64,000 nt of DNA from positions 1,570,001-1,634,000 of the forward strand of contig JAQFVV010000003.1 in the NCBI GenBank assembly GCA_028023455.1, in the 5' to 3' direction. Numbering within the stretch: position 1 is the stretch's first letter; every line of letters starts with the position of its first letter. The translations under genes and the position numbers were made by a program. The DNA comes from Epiperipatus broadwayi. Lineage: Eukaryota; Onychophora; Udeonychophora; Euonychophora; Peripatidae. Below the pieces are notes generated by a model that was not told where the DNA came from, made no database searches, and worked only from the letters and a program-made list of their open reading frames with translations. Of this stretch, positions 48,481-62,309 are shown piece after piece.

Positions 48481-50449
48481 CTAAAAGTAGCTTTTGATTA
48501 AAATTGTTTTTAATAAAAAAACCAGATTGAAAACAGTCTGTAATGTGTTGTTATCATCCCCCTGATCCAAGTCTATAAAAGGATTGAATAAAAAATTATT
48601 TTAGTCTGACTTGTTATTTAAAAAAGTCTGGATAGTAGTTTTGAAATGAACAGCTTGGTGTGTAGTTTCTGTAAAAGCTGGGCAGAAGAGTCTGGTTTTA
48701 ATATTTAGAGAAGTAGTTGGATCATAGCTAGCTGCAAAGATGGTTAAATTTTTGAGAAGCAATGGGTAATAGTTATCTGCAGTAGTTGATAGTTGTAGCA
48801 AAATAGCTAGCTGCAGATCTGGTTTCCAGAGTTATACAGGGCTACTATGAGGATGTAAGAATGCACAGAAACAGCTGGCATACAGTTCAATGGTGGAATT
48901 TGAATTCACATGAAGAAAAATGACCCATTTCTTTGTGCTAAAATTAATAGTTACAGATTTGTGCTGATGACAGTTGCTTGCTTAAAATCTATCAAACCAA
49001 ACCAGCTTGTCAAACCCTAGACAGAAGGAAGCTCATGGAATGCCAACATACCAGATTGTACTTTTCTGATAATGACAATTTCCTGGACTATAGTTTCCTG
49101 GTGCTGCTGTTTATCTATACCTGTAAAGAACTACAGATAAATGCATCATGTGTATAAAGAGCAAGTTATTTTTTATATTCTTTGGGCTGAAATGACATTT
49201 TAAAAAGTAAAGATTTATAAAATGATTCTATTTTTTGTTTATTAAAAAAAGTGGCATTTAAAAAATGAAACAAACACTTAATTTTGCCTGGATGTAAAAA
49301 AATAAAAAAAAGTAAAGAATACATGATTCTATAATTTAAATTTAAAAACATTTATAATTAATCACCTGTCAAAAATTGACTATATTTTTTTAATAAAAAA
49401 AACAACTTATAAACTGATGTTTTTAAAGAAAAAAAACTGTAAACTATTATGATAGAATTTGATAACTGATTTTTTTTATTGATACACATGTATATATGTG
49501 AAATTAATATATTTTAATCAAGAAATTAATTGCGAACATATAATATTATTGTTAGAAATTAAAGTGGGTAAACACCAGTGTGAGAATACATGAACATACA
49601 CACACACACCAAAAATTTCAATTGTTTATAGCATTTTTTATACAACTGAAAAGTATAATCATGTACTTATTGTTTTATATGCCAATTGTAATATAAGTCA
49701 ATTGTACTGCTTATATCTGTGTGCATATAAATATCATTGAATGTCAAATATGACTTATAAGTAAAATTTAATCATTTTTGTCATTATTGAATATTAACTG
49801 AAATATATTAATTGTATATTATAAATTTTGAGTCTGTACATATATATATATATATGTAAACCATCATTTAATAACTTAAATTTTGTATTAATCATATATA
49901 TGTAAATTACAATGTGATAATTTGTTATTATTATATATTAATCAAAATCAGAAGGCATAATTGATATGTGCATAGCCTTATTCTAGACCTTAATATCATT
50001 TTTTTATTTTATTGTTAATAAACTTGTGTTCAATTATGAAAATTATTCCAATGGTTCTAAATATTTTTAGAATATGTTTCCATCATTTCTTGGTCACATA
50101 ACAGTAATGGGCTTATGTTCTTCTGAGCTAGATTTGTGTATAATGGCTGATATATAACTGGGGATTTATATTTAGTGTATAGGCATCCAGATGACTGATG
50201 ATGATCATTAATTGATATATCCTGGAATGGCACTAAGATAATAATCTTTAAAGCCCCTGCATTAAATTTCATTTTAGTTTTGTCTTAGAAATGAAGTTAT
50301 AGTTGGCCAGTACTTTAATGGAACTAATTGGCCAAATCATTGATGATGATAAGCATGTTTTAATGTCTCAGCATTATTATTTTGATTATTATGTATTCTG
50401 ATGGATGAGCACTTAGTTTGTGTCTCCAAATTAATGGATAAATAAGTCC
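48481..50449. other. Unassigned region
   Basis: A 66-codon minus-strand frame at 48601-48801 could be an upstream PLE piece but has no motif. A (TA)n tract lies at about 49842-49856. The stretch 50060-50280 is more complex in sequence but unrecognised. Confidence 0.35.
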
Positions 50450-50525
50450 CACAAACTGGAAATAGCTCAAAGAGTTAGCCTGGTCTCCAGAAGACCCATT
50501 TCAAATCCAGTTATAAGATTGACTG
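50450..50525 (+). repeat. tRNA-like SINE head (tentative)
   Basis: ATAGCTCAAAGAGTTAGCCT resembles an A box region, and ATTTCAAATCCAG about 35 bases later a B box, with TGGTCTCCAGAAGACCCAT between them able to form an anticodon-arm-like stem. Both ends are eroded. Confidence 0.4.
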
Positions 50526-50878
50526 TTGATTTATTGTATTGATGTATTTTTTGGTCATTCACGAGGATGGATGATTTCTTTTGAGTATTACTTACACTTA
50601 TTGATAATGCTGATTAATGGTTAATTATGTTTTTAGTTGCTCTGTGGAGTAACTTCCTGATCTTTCAGAGATATAATGATCCCATACTCTCTCTTGAATA
50701 TATAACATTTCTTAAATATATAAAATTACTTCTCTCTCCATACAGATAACATTACTTATATATATTTCTCATTACTTTAAATTTTATATTAAATTTCATT
50801 ATTGAAATATTATGTTTACTTGGGGTTGATGATGATCTTACCATCTCCTCAGGTTCAGCTCTTATTTCCCCATCTCAT

Positions 50879-50915
50879 TATATATATATATATATATATA
50901 TATAATAAAATTAAA

Positions 50916-50956
<41 letters not shown>

Positions 50957-50975
50957 TTTATTTTAATTTTATTGA
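50879..50975. repeat. Two (TA)n tracts with a short inverted repeat
   Basis: AATAAAATTAAAATAAA (50904-50920) and TTTATTTTAATTTTATT (50957-50973) are reverse complements on either side of a TA run, so the block folds into one long hairpin. Confidence 0.75.
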
Positions 50976-52185
50976 GAAGTGTAATTCATTGTAATAATAG
51001 GATTTTATTGGATGGATCTAAAATTAATAACTGAAGCCTATTTGATTTCATCAATAGTAAATTTGAAGAATCACAAGCTAGGTCTGAGGAATCACAAACT
51101 AAATGGAAGAATTTTTATAAAAGATTTTGACAAATTCCAAGAGAAAATGTTGGTTTATTATAAGGAAAGGCTGACAAACCAATAAGAAAACAATATCTAA
51201 AATGCAACGAAGAAATAAAAAATTGATACAAGTGAAAGTTTTGATGATGATATAAAAATAGAAGCTATGAAGAATGATAATTTTGAAGTTAATGATTCTT
51301 TAATTACTAATATTTTGGTAAGGAATAATGAAGAATATCCAAAACAGCAAATTATTACACACAATAATGGTTTTAATGATGATGTTTCTCCCATAAAAAA
51401 GTACATTAACCTGATTATCTTCTTGTCCTTCTATTTAATATTCACTGATTTAATTAATGCTATATAGTTGATTATAATGTTGTAACCCAAAGTCATGTTA
51501 GTTTAGGTGTATACTAAAAGAATTGAGCAATTCCATTTAATCATCTTCAATAATAATTTATTATTGCATCTTATCTTTAGAAAACAATTTATTCTAACAC
51601 CTCAGTATTTAAAACTACATTATACATGTTTATGAGCCCATAATATCATCAGGTTGCATTAAAAAATGATACACATTTCTAATAAATCATTCAAAATTTG
51701 ATTAAAACTGCAAATTTCTGCTACTACTAACTAAAGTTGTCACTATTGAACCAATAAAATATTACTAAACAAAATTTGATCAATAATTTTTTGATAGAGT
51801 ATAGGATTATTGTATAATGTAATAGCAAAAATTAATTCTTTTTTCATTATTCTATTTACAAGCTATCCTTCTATACAAAAATAAGACTTCACATCATACC
51901 AAATGGTACTGCTAAACTGATTCCCAGCCTCCTTTTTGAGTAATGGCTTTTTAAAAAAGATACTGCTGTAGTAATTCAAAAGTTATATTTACTATTATTT
52001 TGCAATTTGGAATAGTAGTTTATAATTTTCAAATACCATAAAATTTTGAACCTAAGCAAGTCTGCCTGACTAGCTTTGTAGGCTTAATCTAAGTCAATAA
52101 TATCAGATTATAAGTAAATTACACAATTTTAAATCAATAACTAGGGAAGGCCCACTATACAGCAAAGATAAACAATTGTAACCAT
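50976..52185. other. Unassigned region with a low-stop stretch
   Basis: From about 51058 to 51466 the + strand reads with few stops in shifted frames and encodes a charged, helical-looking peptide (51267-51467 open). I do not recognise it. The rest is featureless. Confidence 0.35.
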
Positions 52186-52745
52186 TTTACAGTTTAGCAC
52201 TGCTTTCAACCAAGCTGGTCATATTCATGGCACAAAGACAGGTAAGAAAATGAACATTTGCATTAATTAACATGCAAGTTTGTAAATTTTTATGTATCAC
52301 TTGCATGGTAGTGCAACACATGAATGTTTTTTTATCTATTGCATGGGTGTGTTTGTGAAAAAACACACCTCTTTGTATTTTTCTTTCAATCATTGCACTC
52401 AGTGCAAAACACTTTAATGTCAAGTAGATCAAAATTGTGTCCCAAGTTGATCTCATGCTCTGAAAATAGTGACTTTATATTCGAGTCTGTTTTAGGCATT
52501 TATATGTGTGTGTGTTGTGCTAATCTAGTGGTACTATTGGCATGAGACTCACCATAGTAGATTGTGATGAAAGTAGGTTTGTTGCAGTTATTTTGTAGAT
52601 TATTTGGAGATCCTGGTCCAGATATAACTTGTCTTTAGTTTTATTTAATAATTGATTGAGATTGGGAAGGGTCTTGAAACTAATATTGAATTCATCTGAT
52701 AAATTTTGTTTTATTTACTTGATGCACTCAGTATAAAAGGAAGGC
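52186..52745 (-). pseudogene. Second PLE GIY-YIG endonuclease remnant
   Basis: Minus strand shows L-P-N-L-N-Q-L-L-N (linker after the RT, about 52665), I-Y-Y-G-E-S and T-T-R-L-A-Q-H (about 52575-52510), then in a shifted frame S-E-H-E-I-N-L-G-H-N-F-D-L-L-D-I-K-V (about 52463-52410). The last matches the H-x-x-x-x-G-H-x-F-D segment that carries the catalytic histidines of PLE nucleases. A stop and two frameshifts inactivate it. It is related to, but clearly diverged from, the copy at 48 kb. Confidence 0.8.
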
Positions 52746-52909
52746 AAATCCATACATTAGTATTGTTGTGAATAGTTATTTCTATTGACAACGGCCAAAA
52801 GCTGTTAGATGTGATGTGATGTATTATGGATTCTCCTTAAACAAAGTCAAGAATATCTCAGCAATTATGCCCAGATAAACCTGTTAGCCACATTATTTTA
52901 CCTTCCCTA

Positions 52910-53765
52910 CTCTAAATTTACCCATAATCTGCTCTATCCCATTTCCACAACATAATCTTTGTCAACTCTATAACCTTTATATCTAAATCCCCCTTATTTT
53001 TTTCCAAACCCAGCATAAAAAACAATAATTCACTTTCTGTATAATCACTCTTTTCATATTTATTTTCCACAACTTTATTATATGTACCCTTTTTGTTTTC
53101 AAACATTTACATTCAATTAACAAATGCCTAATGTTTTCTATTTCTTCCTTACATAATTTACAAAATAAATCACCCATATTTTTCCATTTACATGTATATT
53201 TTTTTGTAGCTAAAGATCCTGTTTGAGCCTTACACAATAAACTACTTTCCTTACTATTATCATATATTAACTCACACCTAATATTCTGTTTATTTCTACG
53301 TATATTTAAACTCTTTTTACTCTCCATACGATTTCTCCATCTCTCTAATTCCCTAGTCTTTATTAATAAATTTATTCTTTTATCCCATTCCTTACTACTA
53401 TAACACTCAATAATCTTCTTAACACAATCATCCCATCTTTTGTACAAATATATTGATATAAATTTTTTATCCAAATCTTTTGCATACCACATTACTTTTC
53501 TCACCCATCTTGTTACCTGCCCTTTACTCATAACCCAATAAAATACTATTTTAGATATTCTTTTATTATTCATAAACTGCAATCTACTAAACATTTCCAT
53601 TTTACTTTTTGCATCTCTCATATGAAAACTTGACCATCCCATTTCTCCTTGAATTGCCTCCCTTGCTGTCCATATTTCTGCATCCAATGCATGTCTTCCT
53701 ACTTCCCTTTGAGTTTTTTCTAAGTAATCTAATATCTTTTTACTAACATATAATGCTTACTATTA
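52910..53765 (-). pseudogene. LINE 3' end with zf-RVT-type zinc motif
   Basis: The minus-strand frame 53687-52983 (234 codons, entered from upstream without an ATG) has C176-x2-C179-x8-H188-x4-C193, the CCHC motif found at the C-terminus of many non-LTR retrotransposon polymerases. Upstream residues continue the frame to about 53760 (L-D-Y-L-E-K-T-Q-R-E). Near 53050 a one-base shift moves the tail into another frame ending W-K-W-D-R-A-D-Y-G at 52918. No RT domain remains, so this is a 5'-truncated copy, as usual for LINEs. Confidence 0.8.
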
Positions 53766-56700
53766 TTAAATTTTGTCTTACTATTTTCAGTTAGTTAGAT
53801 TATAATATAGACCAGTCACTATAAAAGTTCGTGTCATCCATCATCCTTTTGCACTAACTGGTGCAAAGGGATTGTATATTTATGCATCAGCTCTAACTCC
53901 AATCTATTTTTTTTTTATAATATTTTATTGTTTATCTTTCTTTGTTTTTAGTCTGGAGTTAGTATGGCACTATTTATTTATAACTGTAACAAGTGAACAA
54001 TATGGTTGAGGATAGAACAGAATGGAGAGATAAAAAGAGATGAGATGTTGAACTCTTCCAGAAATAAAAAAATCTGTACAAAGGCCTAAGTTGGATGTCA
54101 GTTTAATAGATTAAATGATCAATTATGATAAATAGAAGCATTTATGTTTCATAGATTGCTTTGTTTAGTCATTGCAGTATTCAAGAGATTTATTTTTTTG
54201 TTTGTGACTTTTCTCTCTGTTTTTTTCCTTTCCAGTTAAAATAATCATACTCCTTTAGGAGTCTTTCCTGATAACTGGAAATATATATATATATATATGC
54301 AGATAAAATGTCAGTTTTATTATTAATTTGACATTACATAATAGTTTATTTCTCCCCTCCCCCCTATATCTATGGACTTACTATTATGGTTTTATTAGTT
54401 CATGGGTTGAAAATGTACTAATTAAAAATAAATAGAAATTTCAAAATTAGAATTTATAAATTTCTCTCATACGGTTATTGTATACCCATACCATTACTGT
54501 CTTGCAAACTTAATTGTTCTTGTTGATTTCTTCTTGCTGTTATTCATGATTTTAAATATTCACAGGTAGACTTAGACCTAGATATTAGGAATACAAAAAA
54601 GTTATTGTTATTGTTTGCATTACTAATAGCATGCTTAAACCTTAACTATGTAAACAATATACTTTATTTTAAATTTTTTTTAAATATTCAGTATAGTATT
54701 CAAATAAATTTTTGTTACCAAGTATGCATACTTGCACTATGGATTTACTATTGATAAAAACAGAGGAAGCAGGATATAGCTTAAATTTTATGTGCATACT
54801 TTTATCAAGCAGTGAATACAAAATAAGAATTCAATAGAGTATTTCCTTCATTTTTCTTTCCCTGAATCTTATATTTATCTCTTTCTTTTCCTTCCACATC
54901 TCACAAAATCAAGATCTACATATGTGTAAAAAAATTTACCATTATTTTATCTGAAAAAGCCCATATACTTATTCTGACCATATTGCAGCATATTAACTCC
55001 TTAACAGATTGACATTTTCTATTGGCAGTTTTTGTCAATCTTCAATCTTTGATTTTGGTACAAAATCTTTATTTTATATTCAACACATAAAATTGGACTT
55101 TATTTCTTAAAAATTCAAGTTTACAAATAAAAATATTTTTAAAAATCATATAAGAACTTTGCAAATATTGAAAAATAAGTTTGTAATGGAAACGAAGAAT
55201 GTTTTGCCAAGCAACATTGGCCATAAACAGTCTTCGAGAGTGATTTCAGATATTCATCTTTGAAATATATTTTTAAAATGTAATAATCTCTGATAAATCT
55301 ATAAAATTCTGCTTTAAAATGTTATTTTTTTCTGTTAATTTGTAGAATTTATCAAAAGAGCCTAACACAGTGTTGAAATGGCAGGAAATAACATTTCATG
55401 ATCAATGGTATGCTCATCTTAATGTCAGAATATTTTTTGTTAATATTACCATTAATTTTATTAACTTCTCTTTTTAAAAGTAAAACATGTACAAATAAAA
55501 CCAAAACATATGTGTGTATTCTTTTGGTTTCAAATAATTGTTATACAATCATTGTATAATAATAATCAGAAATATTTAATAAACTGTACAAATTTCATAT
55601 TTTTTATTACTGTAAAACTTTTTTTGAAGCAATTTTGTAAATACTGTGGAAATCAAATTATAAAAAATGAAAATCATAAAAAAAAGTGGAGGTAGGGCAA
55701 AACACTTGGAGTTAGACTTTGGTCATTACTGAACTGCTTAATAAATACTGATCTCTTCAGATTTTATTTTGATATTTTCTAGTTTACAGTTTTAGGAATT
55801 GTGTAAATATCATTACAAATAGCCATAGAAGAGTGATCTAAAGAGGCAAAACTAATATGCCATTTCTGAAATAACAGCCATATAACTGTAAGACTTTATA
55901 TGGAATGAACTAAGCTGATTTATTTGTGATTACTCACAATAATTAATATTATATTATTTTTATATAAATATTTGCTAGTCATAAGGATATATTGGCTACT
56001 TTATCTGCTAGCCATGCCTTTATTTGAATTTAAATCTAGACTAAGTCAAATTTAAAAATGTTTTTCAAAATCCAATTTTTTTTTTTTTTTCATGTATCTA
56101 GTGTCGAATCAATACAGTAAGCCAATTAATGTTTGTTAGTAAATGAACATCGGGACCATAAAAGCATAAAAGTTATTCACTAGCTAGTGGTTGATTAGTG
56201 CTATGTCATCTTCTTGACTGCTTTACTAATGTATAGCTATTGGTGATCTCTTTGTCCTGAAATTAGCCATCATTCTATCCATTTATCTATAATTATAATG
56301 CTTCTCTGTGAAATTTTTTCTTGTATATATCTTAAATATTGTTTATAATACAATAATTGTCATTCAGATCATATGGTGTTTGAGCACCAAAAGAGACAGA
56401 TTAAGCTTCAATCCAGAATCATTTACTTCTTAATCCCATCATTCTTCCATTGGACTAAAACTGTAACGAGCATCTAGATTAATCAAAAGTGCAAATAAGA
56501 TATAAATAAGTTAAAGTTCTTTAAGCATGCTAGTGATATATACAATAGTAAACATTCTGTAAAATAAATTTCTGAAGAAATGTTCTTTTTCTTTTCTTTA
56601 AATAACAAAGAGCAGTTTGAATGCAGAAACTTTAGTATTCATTTCAAGAAACAAGAACTTGGCTTTAGAAAAGTTTATCAAATAAAGATTACCTTTTTAT

Positions 56701-58999
56701 ATTGACATAAGAATCTAAAGTCAACATCTTAAAACTTACTTCATTTCCTTTAGCTGGTTTTATAATTATTCAGTTTGAGCCATTTCTCTTTTTCTTTTTT
56801 TTTAAACATTTCATTTATTTCATTCTAAAGTAGTTCTATTATATTTTATATATATATAACATAATTGTATCTTTATAATTATGAGTTTGATTAAATAAAT
56901 CAATAAAACAAATAATAATAAATATAAACAATATTATTTTGTTCCCTGCAATCATATCACAAATGAGTGATAACCTTTGATCATCAATGGTAATTTATTG
57001 TTGATATCATTTTTTTTAATGTTTAGAACTATATCATAAACTCTAACGAACCTTTTACATTAATAATAGGAATAGTTATTATTTGGAATATAATAATAAT
57101 GATATTATACAATACTAATCCTAGCATCAAAAAATAGCATAAGGATAAAAAAGATAAATAATACTTATAGTATACAATAACAAAGTATGAAGTTACAATC
57201 GCCAGTAAAATCCGTGCTTATAAAGTTAGAAGTTCAATACATATTGTCATGCACCCATTCAAATGATAATATGAGTGAGTGCAAAAAAGTTTTAAATTAT
57301 TGTACACTATGTACATATTTTAACTTCTCTGCACAAAGACAGGCTATAGTATGTAGGCAATAGGGTAATGTCATCAAAAAATATTTGATTATTGTAAATG
57401 ATTGGTTTATTACCAGATAATCTCTTAATAATATTTTACCATCGTAATATCAGAGCTACATCATAAAATAATGTATTTTAAATTACTGTTATTATTATGT
57501 TCTAAAATAAATATACTTTAATAACATTTCCATTAAATTTTAACTTAGATAAATTGAACAATGCTATTATCTTCCATTATTGACATTTTGACATTACTAT
57601 TCTTAACAAAACCTTAAGAGAAACTGAAGTTATTTTCCTTAAAGTGGTAATATTTAAGATAAAATTTTTTCAGAAATAAATCAGATGATTGTATGAGAAA
57701 TAGGAATACTTCAATTAATAAATTTAATATAATAATAAAGCTTCACCTGATTTTCCCAGAATACATTTAACATCTGCTTTAAGAGAAAAAATTCACTCTG
57801 TCACTTACTACAAAGTTAATTTTTATAAAAACATACAGACCACATGATTAGTTCCAATCAAACTTTCAGGCTAGTCTTTTGGATATGGGTCTTTTAATAG
57901 CAATGAGTATGGAAATGCACCCACACTCTGCAGCCATTCTAATTTGTTTTATATGCACTCTATACCTTCCAAGTTAATGATTGAAATTTTCAAATATGTC
58001 AATGTTTAAATTAGATTACTTTTCAGCATAGTTATTCAAACTAGCATATAATTGATATCCCCACAATATTATTGTTGAGCTATTGTCAGGCTTATAGTAT
58101 TATACAAAAAGATTGTATTCAGTTCAAAACCTTAGAGTATTTGAAAATTTCAAGATATTGTTTGGATAATGACGAGGACTTATCACTAAAAATTAGTCTG
58201 GAGTTAATTATATCTGACATGCATTGATTATTTATGCTATACTGCACAATATATTTGATTGGAACATCTCAAATTTAGAGATTTAAGTATCTTAATTTAT
58301 CACAATTGTTCTGAAATGCTAAAATTTTAATCCTTGAAATTAAATTCTACATTTATGCTTTACTTTATTATTATTGCAATGAGAAAATAAATATTTTGAC
58401 TATGTAAATAAGATTAGCACTCTAAAAAGAAGTAATATTTAAGATTAAAAATGTTTGTTCATTGAAGTTGGAACATATTACCATCTTCTCTACTATTGTT
58501 ATTATTATTTTTAAAATATTGTAAACTATGCTTTTCAAATATCTAATGAAGCAGTTAAAAAAATTATTTTAGTGTGTTTAGCTACAAAGTTAACTTCTCT
58601 ATTTGAAAATGCCCTAGTGAAATTTCATTCACATTTCAACATCTTATTTTTACAATTAAAGCTTTTTCTATATCATATATTGATAATCTTAATATTATTT
58701 ATTATAAAGGTAATCTTTCAAATGATTGTTATTCTAAAAGTTAATATATATATATATATTCTAAAAGTTAATATATATATATATATTTTTATTATAAAAT
58801 ATAGGAAATTTTATTCTGTAATTTGGTTACAACTCGTATGATAGGATTAAAATATGATACATTAAATGGTATTCAAAGAAGAAAAAAGTTCACTAATAAC
58901 ATGCCCTGCATTACATAACCTAGGATCTCTACAGTGGTTCATAGGAACAATGGAAAGGACCTGGGGTTTGGTATTTTGGAGATAGGTGACTAAGCTTGC
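53766..58999. other. 5-kb unassigned AT-rich region
   Basis: No frame with a domain, no long repeat. Small items: (TA)n tracts at about 54282-54298 and 58743-58785 (the latter two with a repeated TTCTAAAAGTTAATATAT), a T run near 56083, and a tRNA-like relic on the minus strand near 56380-56470. If the 46.35-kb exon is real this could be intron, but nothing here shows it. Confidence 0.45.
56380..56470 (-). repeat. tRNA-like SINE relic (tentative)
   Basis: Minus strand TTAGTCCAATGGAAGAATG resembles an A box, and CTGGATTGAAGCTTAATC a weak B box 35-40 bases on. Eroded; could be coincidence. Confidence 0.3.
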
Positions 59000-59779
59000 A
59001 TGACTCAAAATGTACAAAGATGACGTCAAAGTTTTGTCCATGCAAAATTCATGGCATTACATAGGTATGGCAGAGTCTTCATAATGGATGTCAATGTACT
59101 TCATATCCAGGGTAGAAGATATAGGCTTGAGGATGGGGGCAATTAATAGTCAATCCCAATTGGATGCACTTAAACCAGTTTTAATTGTTTTCAGTATAGG
59201 TAGTTTCTATCTGGATCTAAAAGGGATTAGCCTTAGGGAGGTATAACAATCAACTTCCATTTGTTTTCCAAGATTGGAGGGGGGGATTTTCTAAAATTTT
59301 TTTAATTTTTTATATATATAAATCAAGTGGACAATCCAGGACATGATTAAAGGTGAGCCAGCAATGGGTGAACCATAGTGAAAATAATATGAACATTGAT
59401 GAACAATTTCAAGGACATATCAACATAGTATGTTGTCAATAAATGTTGATAATGTAGGCAATTTGTTTTTTAGCCTTTTGTTTTTTAGCAACAAGGCTAT
59501 AAGGTTTCTGTAGGGTTGAAGGGAAAGGCAATGGCAGGGGAGATGTAGTGAAATTTATTTCTCTCTGTGGCATAGAGAGTAAATGGAATCAATGCTTGAA
59601 AAACCTTGGCAGTATACTAGAAAATGTTTAGTAGGCAAGGCATTATTATTAATTTTTAAAGTAAGTCAAAAAATTTAAGCTCAAGAAAACATCGCTTAAA
59701 TTTCTTGATTAGCAGATGGTTGTTGAGCTGAAAAAGGGTTGATCCTATGGAAACATCAGGGTATAGGAAATAATACACT

Positions 59780-61030
59780 TTTCAGAAATTAATTTTTGTA
59801 GAGAATGGCTTATTGGGAATGGCAATGAACTTAGAGATATGGAATATGAGGGTTGCTAGCCAGCCAGTGCTAACAGGGGGAGGTTTGTCAGTGTGAGATA
59901 TATCTTTAAAGAGTGAGGAGTTGGGATACTGCAGGAATAATCTGTAGATGGTGTTGTAGAAGTGTTGAAATATAAAGATAACTATAGAGTATAGAAATAT
60001 CCCATTGATCTTTGTGTATTTCTGTAGGCCTCTCAAGCTAATAGTTGCACTTTTTTCCCCTCGAATCAGATCGATGCACACTTTGAGTACTTTCTTGATG
60101 AAGGCTTTAGTGAAGTTTATCATGGGGATGAAATAAGATATTTTAGGGAATATTATTATATTGATGAGGGAGGGCATGGCAAACATGGACATATATATGT
60201 TGCAAAGGGAGGATGTAATTTTCTGTGTAAATTGAAGTAGCTTATCTTGAACAGACCTCTTCATGGCCACAGTGAATTCAAATATAGGGAAGGCTAAGAA
60301 CTTTAGCAGCTTTGCTTTAAATGGGCTAAGAATGTTCTTACCAGAAGATAGGCAGATGACCTGGCCATATTAAATTGGAGGAAAGATTGATCAGAAAACT
60401 CATCCAACACTGATAGAAGCCTGGGTATTAGGTTTTTCAATAGTCAACTCATCCATGTAGGTAATGTGGTGGATTGATGTATTTAATGCTGGGATATGGA
60501 TGCCAGGATGAGATCTCTCAATTTGAAGAAGCAATGGATTGTGTTAGGTGATGAAAGAACAGGGCACAGAGAGGGGAGCTCTGTGGGATAAAGGATGTGA
60601 TGAAGTTGAATAGAAAGTTTCCCATTCAGTGAGATCCACACTTCATGATTGTATAGAAAGTTCTTAATGATATTAATGATTCCAAAGAAAATGTCATGCT
60701 TGCCAAGCAGGATTAAATAGGTGTTGATTTGGATTGAATCAAAGGTAGTGAAGATGTCAAGTTGAACTACCATCAGCTTAATTGTCTAGAGAATCTGATA
60801 TGATCAATAATCATTTTAAAAAGATTGATGACATCTGCAGTTGAATTGCAAAAAGGGGCAGGAACATTTTGATTTAAAATTTTGTCCTTGATTGTTGACT
60901 AAATGATCTTGACCATCATAGGGGTCATAGAGATAGGCCACAAATTCTCCAGCAGAAATGAAATTATATTGTGCTTGAGAAATGGCACCATAGCTATGGG
61001 ATAAAGCCCACCAATGTTTCACACATTGGA
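59780..61030 (-). pseudogene. LINE reverse transcriptase remnant
   Basis: V-V-Q-L-D-I-F-T-T-F-D-S-I near 60770-60730 corresponds to the D-x-x-x-A-F-D-x-V box (A lost). About 70 residues later S-S-P-L-C-A-L-F-F matches the G-x-P-Q-G-S-P-L-S-P-x-L-F box in a shifted frame. The catalytic YxDD box is not readable. Downstream, 60270-59782 is open for 162 codons and reads M-F-A-M-P-S-L-I-N-I-I-I-F-P-K-I-S-Y, matching the thumb/C-terminal segment (GRxxLIxSVxLPKxxY) of LINE polymerases. Confidence 0.75.
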
Positions 61031-61327
61031 AGAAATATAATTAATTAAGTTTTATATGATCAGTAAAGAGAACTAGTATAAAGAATTTGGACAAATGTAA
61101 CAGGAGTAATCTAGGAATTGTATGAAACTCTGAATGAGTGCTTTCAGGCATTGAAGTTTACTTTGCCAGAATATCTCCCTCCATAATGCAAAAGATTTGT
61201 AGTTGGTGAACCTATTGTTGAGTCTTGACAAGGTTTAGGTGTGGGAGTGGAGAAATTTTTCCCTGAAGTATGTGAAGATGTTGAGAAACATGTTTGATCC
61301 TGAATAAAGCTTATCTCCCACAGTAAT

Positions 61328-61571
61328 AGATGATGGAGTGGATTTCTTGTTTATATGGCTCAGATTTCTTGTTTATATGGTTCAGAGCCCACCTAATGTA
61401 GCCTCGAAATCAATTGTGGGAATGACAGTTAAATTTTTGATTTTTTGGTAGAGAGATATAGATGATGAAGTGGATTTCTTGTCTATATGGTTCAGGACCC
61501 ACCCAATGCAGCCTCTGAACCAATTGTGGGAATGACTCAGTTAGATTTTTGATTTTTTGGTAGCGAGATAT
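61328..61571. repeat. Direct duplication inside the LINE (units of about 134 and 110 bp)
   Basis: The segments starting GATGATGGAGTGGATTTCTT and GATGATGAAGTGGATTTCTT both run to a GGTAGxGAGATATA end. The first also has an extra internal copy of AGATTTCTTGTTTATATGGT. The divergence shows the duplication is old. Confidence 0.8.
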
Positions 61572-61749
61572 ACTCTGCCAATATCAACTGTTTGCTCTTA
61601 TATTAGGAATTCAGATTAATGGTGGAATCTATAGGGACTGTATAAAGGGGAAGATTATAAGGTGTTGTTTAGTGATTCACGTTCCAATAAGAGTGACAAT
61701 AGGCCTTTATTAATTAAGGTATGGTTTGAGATAAGGTGCATTAAAATTT

Positions 61750-62200
61750 GAATGAAGGAAACCAGGCATTCACTGGTGAAAGGATTTGAAATCTTATGAA
61801 AAGATATATATGCCTCAGAGAGGATAGCTTCCAGCAGTGAAGATATGAGAAGGATTCTGGTGATTGTGTTCAGCCTAAGAAGAGTGCATGAGTTAAGGTT
61901 TAGAGATAGTTTAAGAGATAAGGCTAAGTGATTTGAGAAGACAATAGGCTGGAGTGAAGAATCAATTAGAAAATGTAGATGAGATGTATAGTAAATGAGG
62001 TTTATCAGAGAAGCATGCCCCCTCATATAAAAGAAGACATTCAGTGGGAAGAAACCTTTCCCACTCATGAATCTCATGTTAAGGTGATGAATATATTTTG
62101 CAGTAAATTCCTGGTAGGAGGTATTAAAGTTTTCCCAAAAAATAGTAGGGTAAGAGTTAGAGGTAAGTGTGATATTGATCTGTTGAATTAACTGCTGAAT
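61750..62200 (-). pseudogene. LINE endonuclease C-terminal half
   Basis: An open stretch on the minus strand reads L-I-N-L-I-Y-Y-T-S-H-L-H-F, then V-F-S-N-H-L-A-L-S-L-K-L and L-L-R-L-N. This fits the substrate-binding end of apurinic-type LINE endonucleases (S-D-H-x-P-x-x-L), with the catalytic D changed to N. The apparent continuation into Y-I-Y-I-Y-I is just the (TA)n tract. Confidence 0.7.
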
Positions 62201-62208
62201 GAGTGGTG

Positions 62209-62212
<4 letters not shown>

Positions 62213-62299
<87 letters not shown>

Positions 62300-62303
62300 A
62301 TAC
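62213..62303. repeat. (TA)45-type microsatellite
   Basis: The longest TA tract in the window, about 90 bases with one interruption, immediately next to the palindrome. Confidence 0.95.
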
Positions 62304-62309
62304 AAATAT

